This document shows, one piece after another, positions 9,245 through 21,675 of a stretch of DNA of 57,377 nt. Made by a program: the position numbers and the translations under genes. Within the stretch, counting starts at the first letter, position 1, and the number at the start of each line of letters is the position of its first letter. Where the stretch lies: the NCBI GenBank assembly GCA_019637195.1, contig JAHBWA010000047.1, forward strand, positions 1 to 57,377, read 5' to 3'. Origin of the DNA: Labilithrix sp. Its GTDB lineage: Bacteria; Myxococcota_A; Polyangia; Polyangiales; Polyangiaceae. The notes below the pieces were generated by a model. The model searched no databases, was not told the origin of the DNA, and saw only the letters and a program-made list of their open reading frames with translations.

Positions 9245-11121
9245 ATGCGGAAGGGCGGTTTCGTCGTCGCGGCGCTCGTGCCGGCCTGCGTGGTGGGCTG
9301 GGCGGTCTTGCACGCGCCCCCGCCGGTACCCGTGATCGAGGTGGGGACGCCGCCGGCCGTGATCGCTCCGGTGCCTCCCGTCGCGTCGTCGTCGATGGAC
9401 GACAATCACGACGACGAACGCTCGTACGTCTTTCGCATCCCCTCGGGCGAGCCGACGTCGCTGTCGTGCGAGGAGGCGCGGACGATCATCGAGCAGGTGC
9501 GGGCCGGGCTCGCCTACGCGCCGGAGCCGGTGAAGGCGTCGGCGTTCGCGGCGTCCGCGGCCGACTGGCTCGATCCTCACGGGCTCTTGACCCTCGCGAA
9601 GGACGCACCTTCTGCGCCGTCGCTCCAGAAGGTCGCGCCGGACCTCCTGGCGGACGTCGAGGGCAAGAGGCGGCGTGACTGCGCCTCCGCGATGACGCCC
9701 GGCGCCGTCCTCGAGTCGTGGGTCGGCGAGCTCCGCGAAGCCTTCGACGAGGGACGCCGCGCGCCGGGGACGACCGTGGCGAACGCCTCTGCGCTCGAGC
9801 CGCTGCCGCCGACGGGCAGCGCGCGCGAGACGGCGGAGGAGCTCGGTCGCCGCGCCGGCGCCTTCGAGGCGGCGTACGGCGCGGAGGGCGCGCGCTTCGC
9901 CGACGAGGCGCGGCGGCGCTTCTTCCCGCCGCTCGACAAGGCCGGGTGGTCGCGGGTCGTCCTCGCGTCTGCCGTGCGCGCGTACGTCCCGCTCGTCGAT
10001 CCGCACGGCGAGTGGGCGCCCTTCGACGAGGAGTCGAGGATCTACGAGGTCGATCTCGCGTCGCGACCGCCGTCGCGGCTCTGGGGCCGCGCGCTCCTCA
10101 CGGCGATCGGCGTTCGGGTCACGGAGTCGGCGACGCCGCCGCTCGCGATCGACGACGTCGTGCTGTCGGTGGCGAACGTCGCGACCGCCGGGCTGCCGCT
10201 CGAGCAGGTCGACCAGCTCGGCTTCGCCACAGGCGACGCCCGGTCGCCGCTCGCGGCGGTCGTCCTCCGCGGCGGGAGGATCGTGACGCTGGAGGTCGGG
10301 CACGGAGAGGACATGGAGCCGCCGGCCCGCGCCGCCGGGGATCTGCCGTTCGAGCGCGTCGCCTTCGGCGAGGGTGACGCGCTGGTCGTCCCTGGTGAAG
10401 GACGTCCGCGATGATCCGGCGACGACCTCGCCGCGATCCCCGGCGACGAGCGCGAGCGCGGCCCGCGGAAGCTCACCGGCGTCGTGCTCGATCTCCGAGG
10501 CAACGGCGGCGGCTCGACCGACGGCGCTCGGTGCGCTCGGTCGCGCTCTTCATGCCGGGAGCGCCGCTCTTCGCGATGCGGCGTCGCGACGGGACGGTCG
10601 AGATCGATCGCGCGCCGGTCCCGCGAGATCGCGATCGCTGGACCGGCGCGGTCGCGACGTTCGTCGACGGCACGACGGCGAGCGCCGCCGAGATGATCGC
10701 GGGCGCGCTCGCCGCGTACCGGCGCGCTCCGAGCGTAGGCTCCACGACGTTCGGCAAGGGCTGCGCGCAGGAGTACGTCGACGACGACGCGCACGCGGGC
10801 GTCATCCGGCTCACCACGCTCGTCTACGCGCTCCCGGACGGGACGCCGGTGCAGCGCGTCGGCCTCGTCCCGCAGATCCGCTTCCCGTTCGCGTCCACGG
10901 CCGAGCCCGGCGCGACCGAGGAGCGCGAGGCGAAGCTCGCCCACTCCGCGCCGCCCTGGCGCGGCCCCGACGTCCGCGATCCGTCGTCGGTCGCGGGCGC
11001 GCGCGAGGAGGCCGGCTGGCCCGCGCACGGCGGCAACGTCGGGCCTTGCCAGGACATCGAGACGTGCCGGGCGCTGCGCTTGCTCGGCGGGACGCGTCGC
11101 GCGCCGATCGCGAAGCACTGA
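9245..11121 (+). pseudogene. S41-family (C-terminal processing) serine peptidase, frameshifted
   Basis: The first frame (9245-10414) has a signal-anchor-like N-terminus and an about 380-residue N-terminal region ending in a PDZ-like segment. The match then moves to a second frame (LVKDVRDD, about 10390), a third (VVLDLRGNGGGSTDGA, 10479-10530) and a fourth stretch (SVALFMPGAPLF onward, 10537-11121). That is at least three frame changes within about 150 bp. The catalytic dyad survives: Ser codon at 10681-10683 in TTASAAEM and Lys at 10756-10758 in TFGKG, 25 residues apart as in E. coli Tsp. S41 peptidases cleave C-termini of periplasmic proteins. Either a recent pseudogene or sequencing/assembly error; the intact dyad and reading frame afterwards favour something recent. 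Confidence 0.8.
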
Positions 11122-11179
11122 GCGGGCGCGCTCTCGCGGGAGACTGCGTCCAGCCGGCGGCCTCGCGCCGCGCGCCGCG

Positions 11180-11998
11180 TCAGTCGAAGATGCCGCGCGC
11201 CGTCGCCGTGTCGAGCGCCTGCTGGAGCGTGTCGTAGCCGGGCGCGAGGCCTTCGGTGAGGTCGTCGCCGCTGAATACGTCGCGGACGAGGTGACGCTTG
11301 CTCGCGTCCGCGCACGCGCTCTTGAAGGCGCTGAAGGCCTCGTCGCGAATGTCTCCCGAGAGGGCGCTCCGTACCGCGATGACGTCCGGCGGGATCGCGC
11401 CGAACGTGGCGAGCACGCGGACGTCGGCGCCGTCGATCTCGGACCACGCGCCTGCGCTCACGTTCCCCTTCTCGTCGGCCTGAGCGTAGGTCCCGGCGAC
11501 GTCGCAGGCGCCCTCGAGCAAGGCCTGGATCGCGCTCCGGTGCGAGCCGTGGAAGGTCTCCGTGCGGAAGAGCGTGCGGGGATCCTCCCCGAGGTGTGCG
11601 AGCTTGACGCGCGGGACGACGAACCCCGCGGCGCTCCAGCGGTCCACCCACCCGGCGCGCGTCCCGCGCAGCGCGGCGATGGATCGGATCGTCCCGCTCG
11701 CGCGCACGATGAGCGCGGCCTCGTAGGCCGCGGCGCCGCCGCGGAGGATGCTGCCGAGCGGCGTGACGGTGTCGCCGAGCCGGAGGTAGACGATCGGCGG
11801 GAGCCAGGCTACGTCGGCCCGCCCCGCGCGGACGTCGTCGGCGAGCGCCTCGTAGGACGCGGCCTCGCGGCGCTCGATGGGGATCCCGATGCGCTCGCTC
11901 ATCCAGCCTGCGAGCCGGTCGACGCGCTCGCCGAGGTCGCTGCCGGCGGCCGGGACGACGAGACCGAAGACGATCTTGGTGGGGGTTGAAGAGGTCAT
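11180..11998 (-). CDS. PhnD-like phosphate/phosphonate-type binding protein
   Basis: 272 residues. Pattern of the PhnD/SsuA-like periplasmic-binding superfamily: FGLVVPAAGSDLGERVDRLAGWMSERIG at the N-terminus, ALADDVRAGRADVAWLPPIVYLRL near 50-75, SAIQALLEGACDVAGTYAQAD near 155-175 and IPPDVIAVRSALS near 205. No signal peptide or lipobox is seen at this start. It could be a cytoplasmic or regulatory relative, or a gene whose true start is further upstream; no transporter subunits adjoin. The TauE/SafE permease gene ends 105 bp upstream on the same strand, so a link to oxyanion or organosulfur/phosphorus sensing is possible but only inference. Confidence 0.8.
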   Translation of the reverse strand: MTSSTPTKIVFGLVVPAAGSDLGERVDRLAGWMSERIGIPIERREAASYEALADDVRAGRADVAWLPPIVYLRLGDTVTPLGSILRGGAAAYEAALIVRASGTIRSIAALRGTRAGWVDRWSAAGFVVPRVKLAHLGEDPRTLFRTETFHGSHRSAIQALLEGACDVAGTYAQADEKGNVSAGAWSEIDGADVRVLATFGAIPPDVIAVRSALSGDIRDEAFSAFKSACADASKRHLVRDVFSGDDLTEGLAPGYDTLQQALDTATARGIFD

Positions 11999-12103
11999 GG
12001 TGGAGGCGACTCGCCATCGTACTACGGCCGGTGGCCTCCAGACCTCCCGGCGTCTCGACGCCCTTCGCGGCGCGCACCGCTGCCGTGCTCCGCCGAAGCC
12101 GGC

Positions 12104-12862
12104 TCACCCCATCACGAGATCGTACGCCATCTTCAGCACGAGCACGGTCACGACGCCGAGCACCACGGTGCGGACGAAGTTGTCCCCGCGCTTCAGCGCG
12201 AGGCGGGCTCCGACGAACGCACCCGTCGCGTTCGCCACCGCCATCGGCGCGACGAGCCGCCACACGACGGCGCCCTTGAGCGCGAACAGCAGGAGCGCCG
12301 CGAGGTTCGAGGCGAGGTTCACCACCTTGGCGTTGCCCGACGCCCGCGTGACGCTGTCGCCGAACACCATGACGAACGCGACGATCAGCATCGACCCGAC
12401 GCCGGGACCGAAGAAGCCGTCGTAGAAGCCGAGCGCGAACGCGATCGGGCCGAGCGCCAGCATCGCCCACGAGCGCGCCTGCCCCGTCTTCGGCTTCCGC
12501 GGATAGGCGACCACGCCCGCGGCGGCGAGGAGGAGCACGAGGACGATCGGCTTGAGCGGCTCCGGCTCCACGAGCAAGAGGACGCGCGCCCCCGCGAGGG
12601 ATCCGACGAAGCCGCAAACGAACGCGAGCGGCGCGCGCGCGCGGTCGATCCCGCCGCGGCTCCAGAACGAGAGGAATGACGAGATCGCGCCGAACGACGC
12701 CTGGCCCTTGTTCGTCGCGAGCGCGACGGGGACGGGCAGCCCCGCGGCGAGCAGGATCGGAACCGTGACGAGGCCGCCGCCGCCGGCGATCGCGTCGACG
12801 AGCCCGGCGCCGAACGCGGCCAGCGCCAGGAGCGCGATCATCCACGGCTCGAGCGGGGGCAT
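12104..12862 (-). CDS. TauE/SafE family (YfcA-like) membrane permease
   Basis: 252 residues with about eight predicted membrane helices. Family features are AAFGAGLVDAIAGGGGLVTVP at residues 15-35, ATNKGQASFGAISSF near 50 and GFYDGFFGPGVGSMLIVAF near 145. These are the paired glycine-rich repeats of TauE/SafE proteins, proposed exporters or importers of sulfite, sulfoacetate or other small organosulfur anions. Length fits the family. Substrate is not predictable from sequence. It is upstream of the PhnD-like gene on the same strand. Its 5' side (12863-13020) is a short gap without recognisable genes. Confidence 0.9.
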   Translation of the reverse strand: MPPLEPWMIALLALAAFGAGLVDAIAGGGGLVTVPILLAAGLPVPVALATNKGQASFGAISSFLSFWSRGGIDRARAPLAFVCGFVGSLAGARVLLLVEPEPLKPIVLVLLLAAAGVVAYPRKPKTGQARSWAMLALGPIAFALGFYDGFFGPGVGSMLIVAFVMVFGDSVTRASGNAKVVNLASNLAALLLFALKGAVVWRLVAPMAVANATGAFVGARLALKRGDNFVRTVVLGVVTVLVLKMAYDLVMG

Positions 12863-13020
12863 GCGCGGCGCCCTTCGCTACCCGCCGCGTCGCGTCGCGC
12901 GGACGCGATCGACCGCGGTGACGCTGGTGAGATCCTGGGGAGCGGAGGGGACGCGTTGCGAGGAATCGGAGCTCGACTTCACGCCTGTCATCGCCGGCTT
13001 CACGATGCCGCTCCGGACCG

Positions 13021-16128
<3,108 letters not shown>

Positions 16129-16243
16129 CGTGGGCGGCTACTTAGCGCGAATCACGCCGGGACGCTCCTACGGCGCGGCCGGGCCGTGATTCGTGCGGTT
16201 TTCCCGGACTGAAGGCGTGTCCCCGCGGGGCGGGGCTACGATC

Positions 16244-18379
16244 TCACGGCCGGACGCAGCGGCCGCCCTGCTTGCCGTACTTGGTCATCACGCTGAGGTT
16301 GTGGCCCTGGCGCGATGCCCCGTGCCCCTCGAACGACGCGCCGATCCACGCGACGCGGGCCCAGCCGTTGTGGTTGTCGTCGTCGTAGCAGCGACCGTCG
16401 GCGCCGCAGAAGCCCGTGCCGCCCGAAGACGACGCGCACTGGCTCGTCGTCTGATTGAGCGCGGTGCAGGGCCAGCCGTCGCCCACGACCTCCATCACGT
16501 TTCCGAGCACGTCGAAGTAGCCGTCGTTCGCGCCGGGCCCGATGGCGCGGAAGTCGTTGCGCATCCGGCCGGGCGCCGCCACCGCGTACGCCTGGTCGTT
16601 CGTGTTCGGGTTCCCGGGCATCGGGAAGACGTACCGCGCCTGGAAGATCGACGGCGAGCTCGGGAACGGGTTGTAGTTGGTCGTGTTCTGGTCGTACGCG
16701 TTCAGGTTGTAGCCGCCGGCCGAGGTGCGCATCGGGACGAGGAACTCGTTCGTCTGGAAGCTGTACGCCTGCCGGTTCGCCGCGCCCGCGACCGTGTCGA
16801 GGTACGACGGCGAGCCTCCCCACGGGTGACTCGCCGGGCCCCAGGCTCCGGCGGAGCCGCCGAGCTCGGCCTGGGTCGGGAGGCGCCCGCCGTCCCACGC
16901 GCAGAAGGCGGCGAGGAGCGGCTGCGTCACGCAGTTGAGGCTCTTCACGTCGAGCTCCTGCTGCGTGAACGCCCGAGCCATCGCGCCGAACTGGCTCGAC
17001 TGCGTCGCGGGCGGCCACCAGTACGTCGGGTGCCCGTTCTGGCCGTTGCCGCTGTTGAGCCAGCAGCCCTGCCCGCAGTTGACGCAGGGCCGGTCGGGCA
17101 TGAACACCGTGTTGCCGAGGTGCTCGTAGACGCCGAACCGCTGCGTGCGGCTCGAGCAGCCGCTGCCGTCGGCGTCGCAGCGGGTGATCGTCCGCTGCGG
17201 CGTCGAGAGGCCCGACGGCAGGTACTGCACCATGTTGTCCGGGATCTGCTGGGTGATCGCGCGGTTCGCGCTCACCCAGCCGGCGACGTCGTTGCCCACC
17301 GCCCGGATGAACTCGCGCATTCGGCCCGCGGTGATCTCGTACTTGTCGACCTTGATCGCCGAGCCCGGGAGCTCCACCGACGCGCAGCACGACTCGTGGC
17401 TCGCCGTGGCTTGGCCGACCTCGCGCGCGCCGCAGGTGTCGCCGCCCTCGTGGACGCGGCACGAGCGGGCCGGCACGCACCGGTTCGCGTAGCCGCAGGT
17501 CGCGCCCGGAGCCGCGCAGTCGCCGTCGAGCCCACAGAGCCGGCCGGGAGCGCAGCGGGGCGCGTTCGTCGGAGCGCCGCCTCCGCAGTCGATGTCCGTC
17601 TCCGTGCCGTTCTTGAGGCCGTCGGAGCTCGACGGTGCGTCGCAGGTCTTCGGCGCCACCGCGCTGCAGCGGACGTTGTTGCAGTCGCTGTCTTGGCTGC
17701 ACCCCTGGCCGGGCGGACACTTCTTCGCCGTCGTCGGGCCACCGCAGTCCGTGCCGGTCTCGTCTCCGTTCTTGACGCCGTCGCTGTCGGTCGGCGCAAG
17801 GCACTTCTTCGAGCCGTCGTCGCAGACGAGGCTCGCGCAGTCGGTCCCCGCCGCGCAGCCCTTGCCGTCGGCGCAGGCTGGGGCGTTGGCTCCGCCGCAG
17901 TCGACGTCGGTCTCGTCGCCGTTCTTTACCTCGTCGGTCGGCGAGGGCGCCTGGCACACGCCGCCCGCGCAGACGAGGCTCGTGCAGTCGGTCCCCGCCG
18001 CGCAGCCCTTGCCGTCGGCGCAGGCGGGCGCCTTGGTGCCGCCGCAGTCGATGTCGGTCTCATCGCCGTTCTTGATCCCGTCGTCGGGGGAGACGTCCCG
18101 GCACGTCCCCTCGCGACAGAGCCCGGTCTGGCAGTCGGGCGCGCCTTCGCACGGCGCACCGACGGCGCACGGCGTGGTGAGCCGCCCGCAGGCCGCGTCC
18201 GGCGAGCCGCCGTCTGCGTCACCGCCGGCGTCGAGCCGTACTCCCGCGTCGGCGCCCGCGTCGGGTTTGGTGGCGTCCGCGTCCACGCCGCCGCCGTCCG
18301 CGCCGCCGCCGTCGGCAGGATCCGAGGCGCAGGCCGCCATGACCATCACGAGCGCCACCGTCGGAAACACGAGCCTCAT
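16244..18379 (-). CDS. Lipoprotein with DxDCGG Cys-rich repeats and a SUMF1-like domain
   Basis: 711 residues. Lipobox near residue 17 (MAACAS), then a Gly/Asp/Ala-rich spacer to about 60. Next come five to six Cys-rich repeats of the form GxKNGDETDxDCGG...CxxGxxCxxxxDCxxxVC (about 75-290). The C-terminal half (about 310-711) is a formylglycine-generating-enzyme/C-type-lectin-like SUMF1 domain: KVDKYEITAGRMREFI, FCAWDGGRLPTQAELGG and NVMEVVGDGW. The two catalytic cysteines of true FGE, expected after the final RGGS-like strand, are missing; here the region reads ASFEGHGASRQGHNL. The domain is therefore probably a binding or structural module on the cell surface. Preceded by tandem repeats at 18425-18555. 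Confidence 0.85.
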   Translation of the reverse strand: MRLVFPTVALVMVMAACASDPADGGGADGGGVDADATKPDAGADAGVRLDAGGDADGGSPDAACGRLTTPCAVGAPCEGAPDCQTGLCREGTCRDVSPDDGIKNGDETDIDCGGTKAPACADGKGCAAGTDCTSLVCAGGVCQAPSPTDEVKNGDETDVDCGGANAPACADGKGCAAGTDCASLVCDDGSKKCLAPTDSDGVKNGDETGTDCGGPTTAKKCPPGQGCSQDSDCNNVRCSAVAPKTCDAPSSSDGLKNGTETDIDCGGGAPTNAPRCAPGRLCGLDGDCAAPGATCGYANRCVPARSCRVHEGGDTCGAREVGQATASHESCCASVELPGSAIKVDKYEITAGRMREFIRAVGNDVAGWVSANRAITQQIPDNMVQYLPSGLSTPQRTITRCDADGSGCSSRTQRFGVYEHLGNTVFMPDRPCVNCGQGCWLNSGNGQNGHPTYWWPPATQSSQFGAMARAFTQQELDVKSLNCVTQPLLAAFCAWDGGRLPTQAELGGSAGAWGPASHPWGGSPSYLDTVAGAANRQAYSFQTNEFLVPMRTSAGGYNLNAYDQNTTNYNPFPSSPSIFQARYVFPMPGNPNTNDQAYAVAAPGRMRNDFRAIGPGANDGYFDVLGNVMEVVGDGWPCTALNQTTSQCASSSGGTGFCGADGRCYDDDNHNGWARVAWIGASFEGHGASRQGHNLSVMTKYGKQGGRCVRP

Positions 18380-18424
18380 GATCGTCGCCCTCCGCAGGAC
18401 AATACCTCAGTCTCTCCAGCGGCG

Positions 18425-18555
18425 GTCAGCGCGTCCAGCGAAACGACCTCTTCGGGGGAGGTCAGCGCGTCCAGCGAAACGACCTCTTCGGGGGAGGTCA
18501 GCGCGTCCAGCGAAACGACCTCTTCGGGGGAGGTCAGCGCGTCCAGCGAAACGAC
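18425..18555 (-). repeat. 36-bp tandem repeat, three full copies plus a partial, each with a hairpin
   Basis: Copies begin at 18425, 18461, 18497 and (partial, 23 bp) 18533; the first three are identical where read. Each junction contains the inverted repeat GACCTC-7 nt-GAGGTC (18445-18463, 18481-18499, 18517-18535). The copy nearest the DUF3160 gene is the gene's own 3' end, including its stop codon at 18534-18536. The array therefore duplicates the gene terminus into the gap before the SUMF1-like gene. It may act as stacked terminators or mRNA-stabilising hairpins; no U-tract is present. Confidence 0.85.
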
Positions 18556-20969
18556 GCGGTCCAGGCAGGACGCCTCGGGGCGCCAGCCTCTGGAACGCCG
18601 GCAGAAGCGGCGGATCCCGCCGGGGCCGTCCGCGCGGGCGGCGACCAGCGGGCCTGCCAAGCGGCGTCGGTGAGGTTGGGGCGCACCGCGTGGAGCACCC
18701 CAGGCGGCGCTTCGAGTCCGGCGACGACCTCGTGGTGGGTGAGGTGCGCACCTACGACCAGGACGGGCTCGTCGCGCGCCGGATCGCGCGCGAGCATCAG
18801 CGCGGGCTCGATCGGTCCTGTGGCGGTCGCGAGGAGGCGCCGGCTCGGCGCGTCGGAGTACACGACGGCGATCGCCGGCCCGACCGGCTCGGGTGAGTCG
18901 TCTTCGAGCTTGGCGATGCGCGCCGGGAGCGACGCGAGCGTCGCGGCCTCCTCGGCCGAGAGCGGTTCGTCGCCCGCGTGCCGCTCGGCGCCCTTGAGGG
19001 CCCCGCGGAGGATGTCTTCGATCTCCGTGAGCGTCGCCGCGGCGCTCGACGGCGGCGCCGCGCCGCCCAGCGCCTCGAGCCCGCGGCGCGCTTGCCGCAC
19101 GACCGAGACGAGCCGGCTCACGACGTCGGGGAGCGGCTCGACGAACGTCGGCAGCGCCGCGCCGGTCACGCGGAGCACCGCGGCGGGCGACGGCGGAGCG
19201 GGCCGAGCGCGGGCCATCGCCTGACCGACGTGCCGCACGAGCGTCCAGGACGCGAGCAGCGACTCGACGCGCATCCGGTCGGCCGCCGCCGTCCGGGCGA
19301 CGCCGGCCTCCGGCTCGGCGTTGGCCCAGGCGATCAGCGCGTCGACGAGCGAGCCGTGCACGGACGCGTGGAGCGCGGCGCTCTCCTCGAGCGCGAGCCG
19401 GCTGCGGCGGAGGCTCGAGAGCGTGGCGTCGTAGGCGTCGAACGCGTCGGCGTTCGTCTCGCGGAGGAGCGAGCGGGCCTCGGGCGCGCCGAGCCACGCG
19501 GCCAAGTCGAGCGTGGACGGTAAGACGCGGTAGCCGCCGCGCAGGCGGTCGACCTCGGACGCCGCGGCCGCGTCGCGAGCGAGGCCCACAGGCGCGCCGA
19601 CGAGCGCCTGGAGCACGAGCGAGTCGGCCGCCGCGTGGCCGCCGAAGACGCGGACGTTCACGGGGCCGACCGGCACGCCGTCCGCGCTGCCGGGGTGGCG
19701 CCCCACGAGTCCCGTGCCGTCGAAGAGAAGCGGCGCGCGGCCCGCGACGGCGCGCGCGCGGACCCGGTCGACGCGGACCACGTTCGAGACGTCCGCGATC
19801 GTCCGGAGATCGACCCCCGCCGCGCCGGCGATCTCGTCGATCTCGCCGAGACCGAGGTCGTCGGCCCCGCCCCAGACGAACGCGAGCAGGCGCGTCGCGC
19901 GGGTGTACGCGTCGTGGATCGCCGGATCGACGTCGCGACTGCAGAGGCGCGCGAGCAACATGGCCGCGCGCGCGTTGGTCCGCGCGCCGTGGAGGCTGGC
20001 GGTCCCGCCAGGGGCCTCGCTCCGGGCGACGAGCGTGAGCGGCGCCGCCGCCAGCCACGCGAGCGCGCGGAACGCGCCGGGGCGAGCGGCCGTGCTCGGC
20101 GCCGCGAAGCGCGCGTAGTCGAGCGTGACGCCGAGCAGCGGGCTCCGAGCGGAGCCGCCGTGCGCTTCGACGAGGGCCCGCTCCTCGGCGATCACCTTCG
20201 CGAGATCGGCAGGCGCCGCGTAGGGCGCCGTCGCGGAGAGGGCGCGCGCGACGCCGATCACGCCGCGGGCGACGCGGTAGGCGTCCGCGAGCTCGGTTTT
20301 GGCGCCGGTCTTCTCGGCGCCGAGGCGCGCCTCGATCCGCTGCAAGAACGTGTCGAGGGCCGGCGCGAGCGCGACCTCCTCGACGTGGCCGAGCGCGCGG
20401 ACGAGCCCGAGGTGCACGAGCGCGAAGAGCGCGTCGATGGTCACGACGTGAGGGATCCGCTGCTCGCGGAGATGTGTGTAGAAGGCACCTATCGAGCGGC
20501 CCGGCCCGGCGTGGTCGGCCATTCGCTTCGCGAGCACCGTCCCGGAGCCGATCGAGAGGACACCGTCGCGGCGGAGGCTCGCCCGCGCCTCGAGGTCGAG
20601 CTCGTCCCACAGCCGCGCGGCGCCCTCGAGCTTCGCGATTTCGCCGTCCGCCCTCGGCAGGGCGATCTCCGCGCGCACCGGCGTCCGGACCTCGACGCCG
20701 ACGGGCTCCCAGTACCAGTCCGGCCGCGGGGGCGCTCGCCGCGCGCGCGCTTTCGGCTCCGGCGGTCGCGGTGACGCTCCCGGCGGCGTCGCGGCCCCAG
20801 GGGCGCGCGCTGGCGGAGGCGTCGCGCACGACAACGCGAGCGCGGCCGCCGCGGCCGCCCAGCGGCCCGAACGGAGCGCGCGGCTGTGCGAGCCGGCCGG
20901 GGACGCATCGACTTTCCCTCCCACGATGGTCGGCAGAGTACTTCCGTCCGGCGGCCGTTTGCCATCCAT
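18534..20969 (-). CDS. DUF3160 family predicted lipoprotein
   Basis: 811 residues from the ATG giving MDGKRPPDG. A GTG 45 bp further in is an alternative start. A hydrophobic run ends LALSCA (about residue 48), a likely lipobox, followed by a Pro/Arg-rich linker. DUF3160 hallmarks are visible: YTHLREQRIPHVVTIDALFALVHLGLVRALGHVEE (about 155-190), VFGGHAAADSLVLQALVG and GYRVLPSTLDLAAWLGAPEARSLL (about 430-480), and VVVGAHLTHHEV near the C-terminus. DUF3160 proteins are large, mostly helical secreted proteins of unknown activity, common in myxobacteria. The final codons (SFRWTR) are the seed of the downstream 36-bp repeat array. Function unknown. Confidence 0.8.
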   Translation of the reverse strand: MDGKRPPDGSTLPTIVGGKVDASPAGSHSRALRSGRWAAAAAALALSCATPPPARAPGAATPPGASPRPPEPKARARRAPPRPDWYWEPVGVEVRTPVRAEIALPRADGEIAKLEGAARLWDELDLEARASLRRDGVLSIGSGTVLAKRMADHAGPGRSIGAFYTHLREQRIPHVVTIDALFALVHLGLVRALGHVEEVALAPALDTFLQRIEARLGAEKTGAKTELADAYRVARGVIGVARALSATAPYAAPADLAKVIAEERALVEAHGGSARSPLLGVTLDYARFAAPSTAARPGAFRALAWLAAAPLTLVARSEAPGGTASLHGARTNARAAMLLARLCSRDVDPAIHDAYTRATRLLAFVWGGADDLGLGEIDEIAGAAGVDLRTIADVSNVVRVDRVRARAVAGRAPLLFDGTGLVGRHPGSADGVPVGPVNVRVFGGHAAADSLVLQALVGAPVGLARDAAAASEVDRLRGGYRVLPSTLDLAAWLGAPEARSLLRETNADAFDAYDATLSSLRRSRLALEESAALHASVHGSLVDALIAWANAEPEAGVARTAAADRMRVESLLASWTLVRHVGQAMARARPAPPSPAAVLRVTGAALPTFVEPLPDVVSRLVSVVRQARRGLEALGGAAPPSSAAATLTEIEDILRGALKGAERHAGDEPLSAEEAATLASLPARIAKLEDDSPEPVGPAIAVVYSDAPSRRLLATATGPIEPALMLARDPARDEPVLVVGAHLTHHEVVAGLEAPPGVLHAVRPNLTDAAWQARWSPPARTAPAGSAASAGVPEAGAPRRPAWTASFRWTR

Positions 20970-21019
20970 TCGCCGCGCCTTCGGCCGAGGCGCCGCGCGG
21001 GCGACCCGGCCGTCAATCG

Positions 21020-21075
21020 TCGTCGCGTCGGCGTCGTCAGTCGTCGCGTCGGCGTCGTCAGTCGTCGCGTCCGCC
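21020..21075 (-). repeat. 21-bp tandem repeat overlapping a gene's stop codon
   Basis: Two full 21-bp copies (21020-21040, 21041-21061) and a partial third. The unit carries a TCA that reads as TGA on the minus strand, at 21058-21060 (the stop of the overlapping gene) and again at 21037-21039. The repeat encodes Asp/Ala/Thr-type residues in the gene frame and duplicates its 3' end, as seen for the DUF3160 gene. Confidence 0.8.
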
Positions 21076-21543
21076 GTCGCCGTCGCCGTCGCCGCCGTCG
21101 ATGAACGTCTCGAACCGCTCGCCGCCGCTAAGCTCGAGGATGGCGCGCGCGGCGGCGATCTCGAGACGAGCGCCCGAGCCCCAGCGCATGTACAGGCGCA
21201 CGTCGTTGCCGCCGTCGAGCAGCGCGGCAGGCGGGATCTCCACGCCCTCGGAGACGCCCTCACCCTCGATCTCCGCCGAGGCCGGGGACACGAAGGCGTA
21301 GTCGACGGCGTCACCCTGCGCCGCGAGCCGCCAGGGCCCCTCGAACGCCAGCGCTTCGACGCCGCTCAGCGTGAGCGTCGCCCCGTGCGACCAGACACCG
21401 AACGATCCCGGTGACTCGGCGCGGTACGCGCAGAGGTGCGAGAAGCGGAGGACCGCCGACGAGTCCTCCAGCACGGTGAACGACGCGACGACGGCGTCGT
21501 GAAGCTCGAGGAAGTCGGGGCGCTCGGAGGCGGTGGGGAGCAT
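21058..21543 (-). CDS. Hypothetical soluble protein, acidic C-terminus
   Basis: 161 residues with no signal peptide or membrane segment, so probably cytoplasmic. Predicted mostly beta: DAVVASFTVLEDSSAVLRFSHLCAY, GATLTLSGVEALAFEGPW and NDVRLYMRWGSGARLEIAAARAILEL. It ends in an Asp/Gly-rich tail (IDGGDGDGDGGRDD). The overall pattern, with a strand-rich core around AFEGPWRL, is like small uncharacterised proteins of the type found beside secreted toxins, but no such neighbour is present here. I do not recognise a family. The gene is 88 bp upstream of the DUF3160 gene on the same strand and could be co-transcribed. Confidence 0.65.
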   Translation of the reverse strand: MLPTASERPDFLELHDAVVASFTVLEDSSAVLRFSHLCAYRAESPGSFGVWSHGATLTLSGVEALAFEGPWRLAAQGDAVDYAFVSPASAEIEGEGVSEGVEIPPAALLDGGNDVRLYMRWGSGARLEIAAARAILELSGGERFETFIDGGDGDGDGGRDD

Positions 21544-21675
21544 GTGGCGCCCCTTCTACCCCAGGTCGGCCGATCGCGGCGCGTCGAGCTCGAGTGGACG
21601 GAGCGGCGCGCGGTGTCCGCCGGCGGGAGCCCGCCAGCGCCGCGCCGGCGGGCGCGCTATGGTGAGCGGAGCAGC

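Noticed and set aside
18425..18555. Possible CRISPR array (36-bp repeats)
   Set aside because: Units are contiguous with no spacers, and they continue a coding gene's end.
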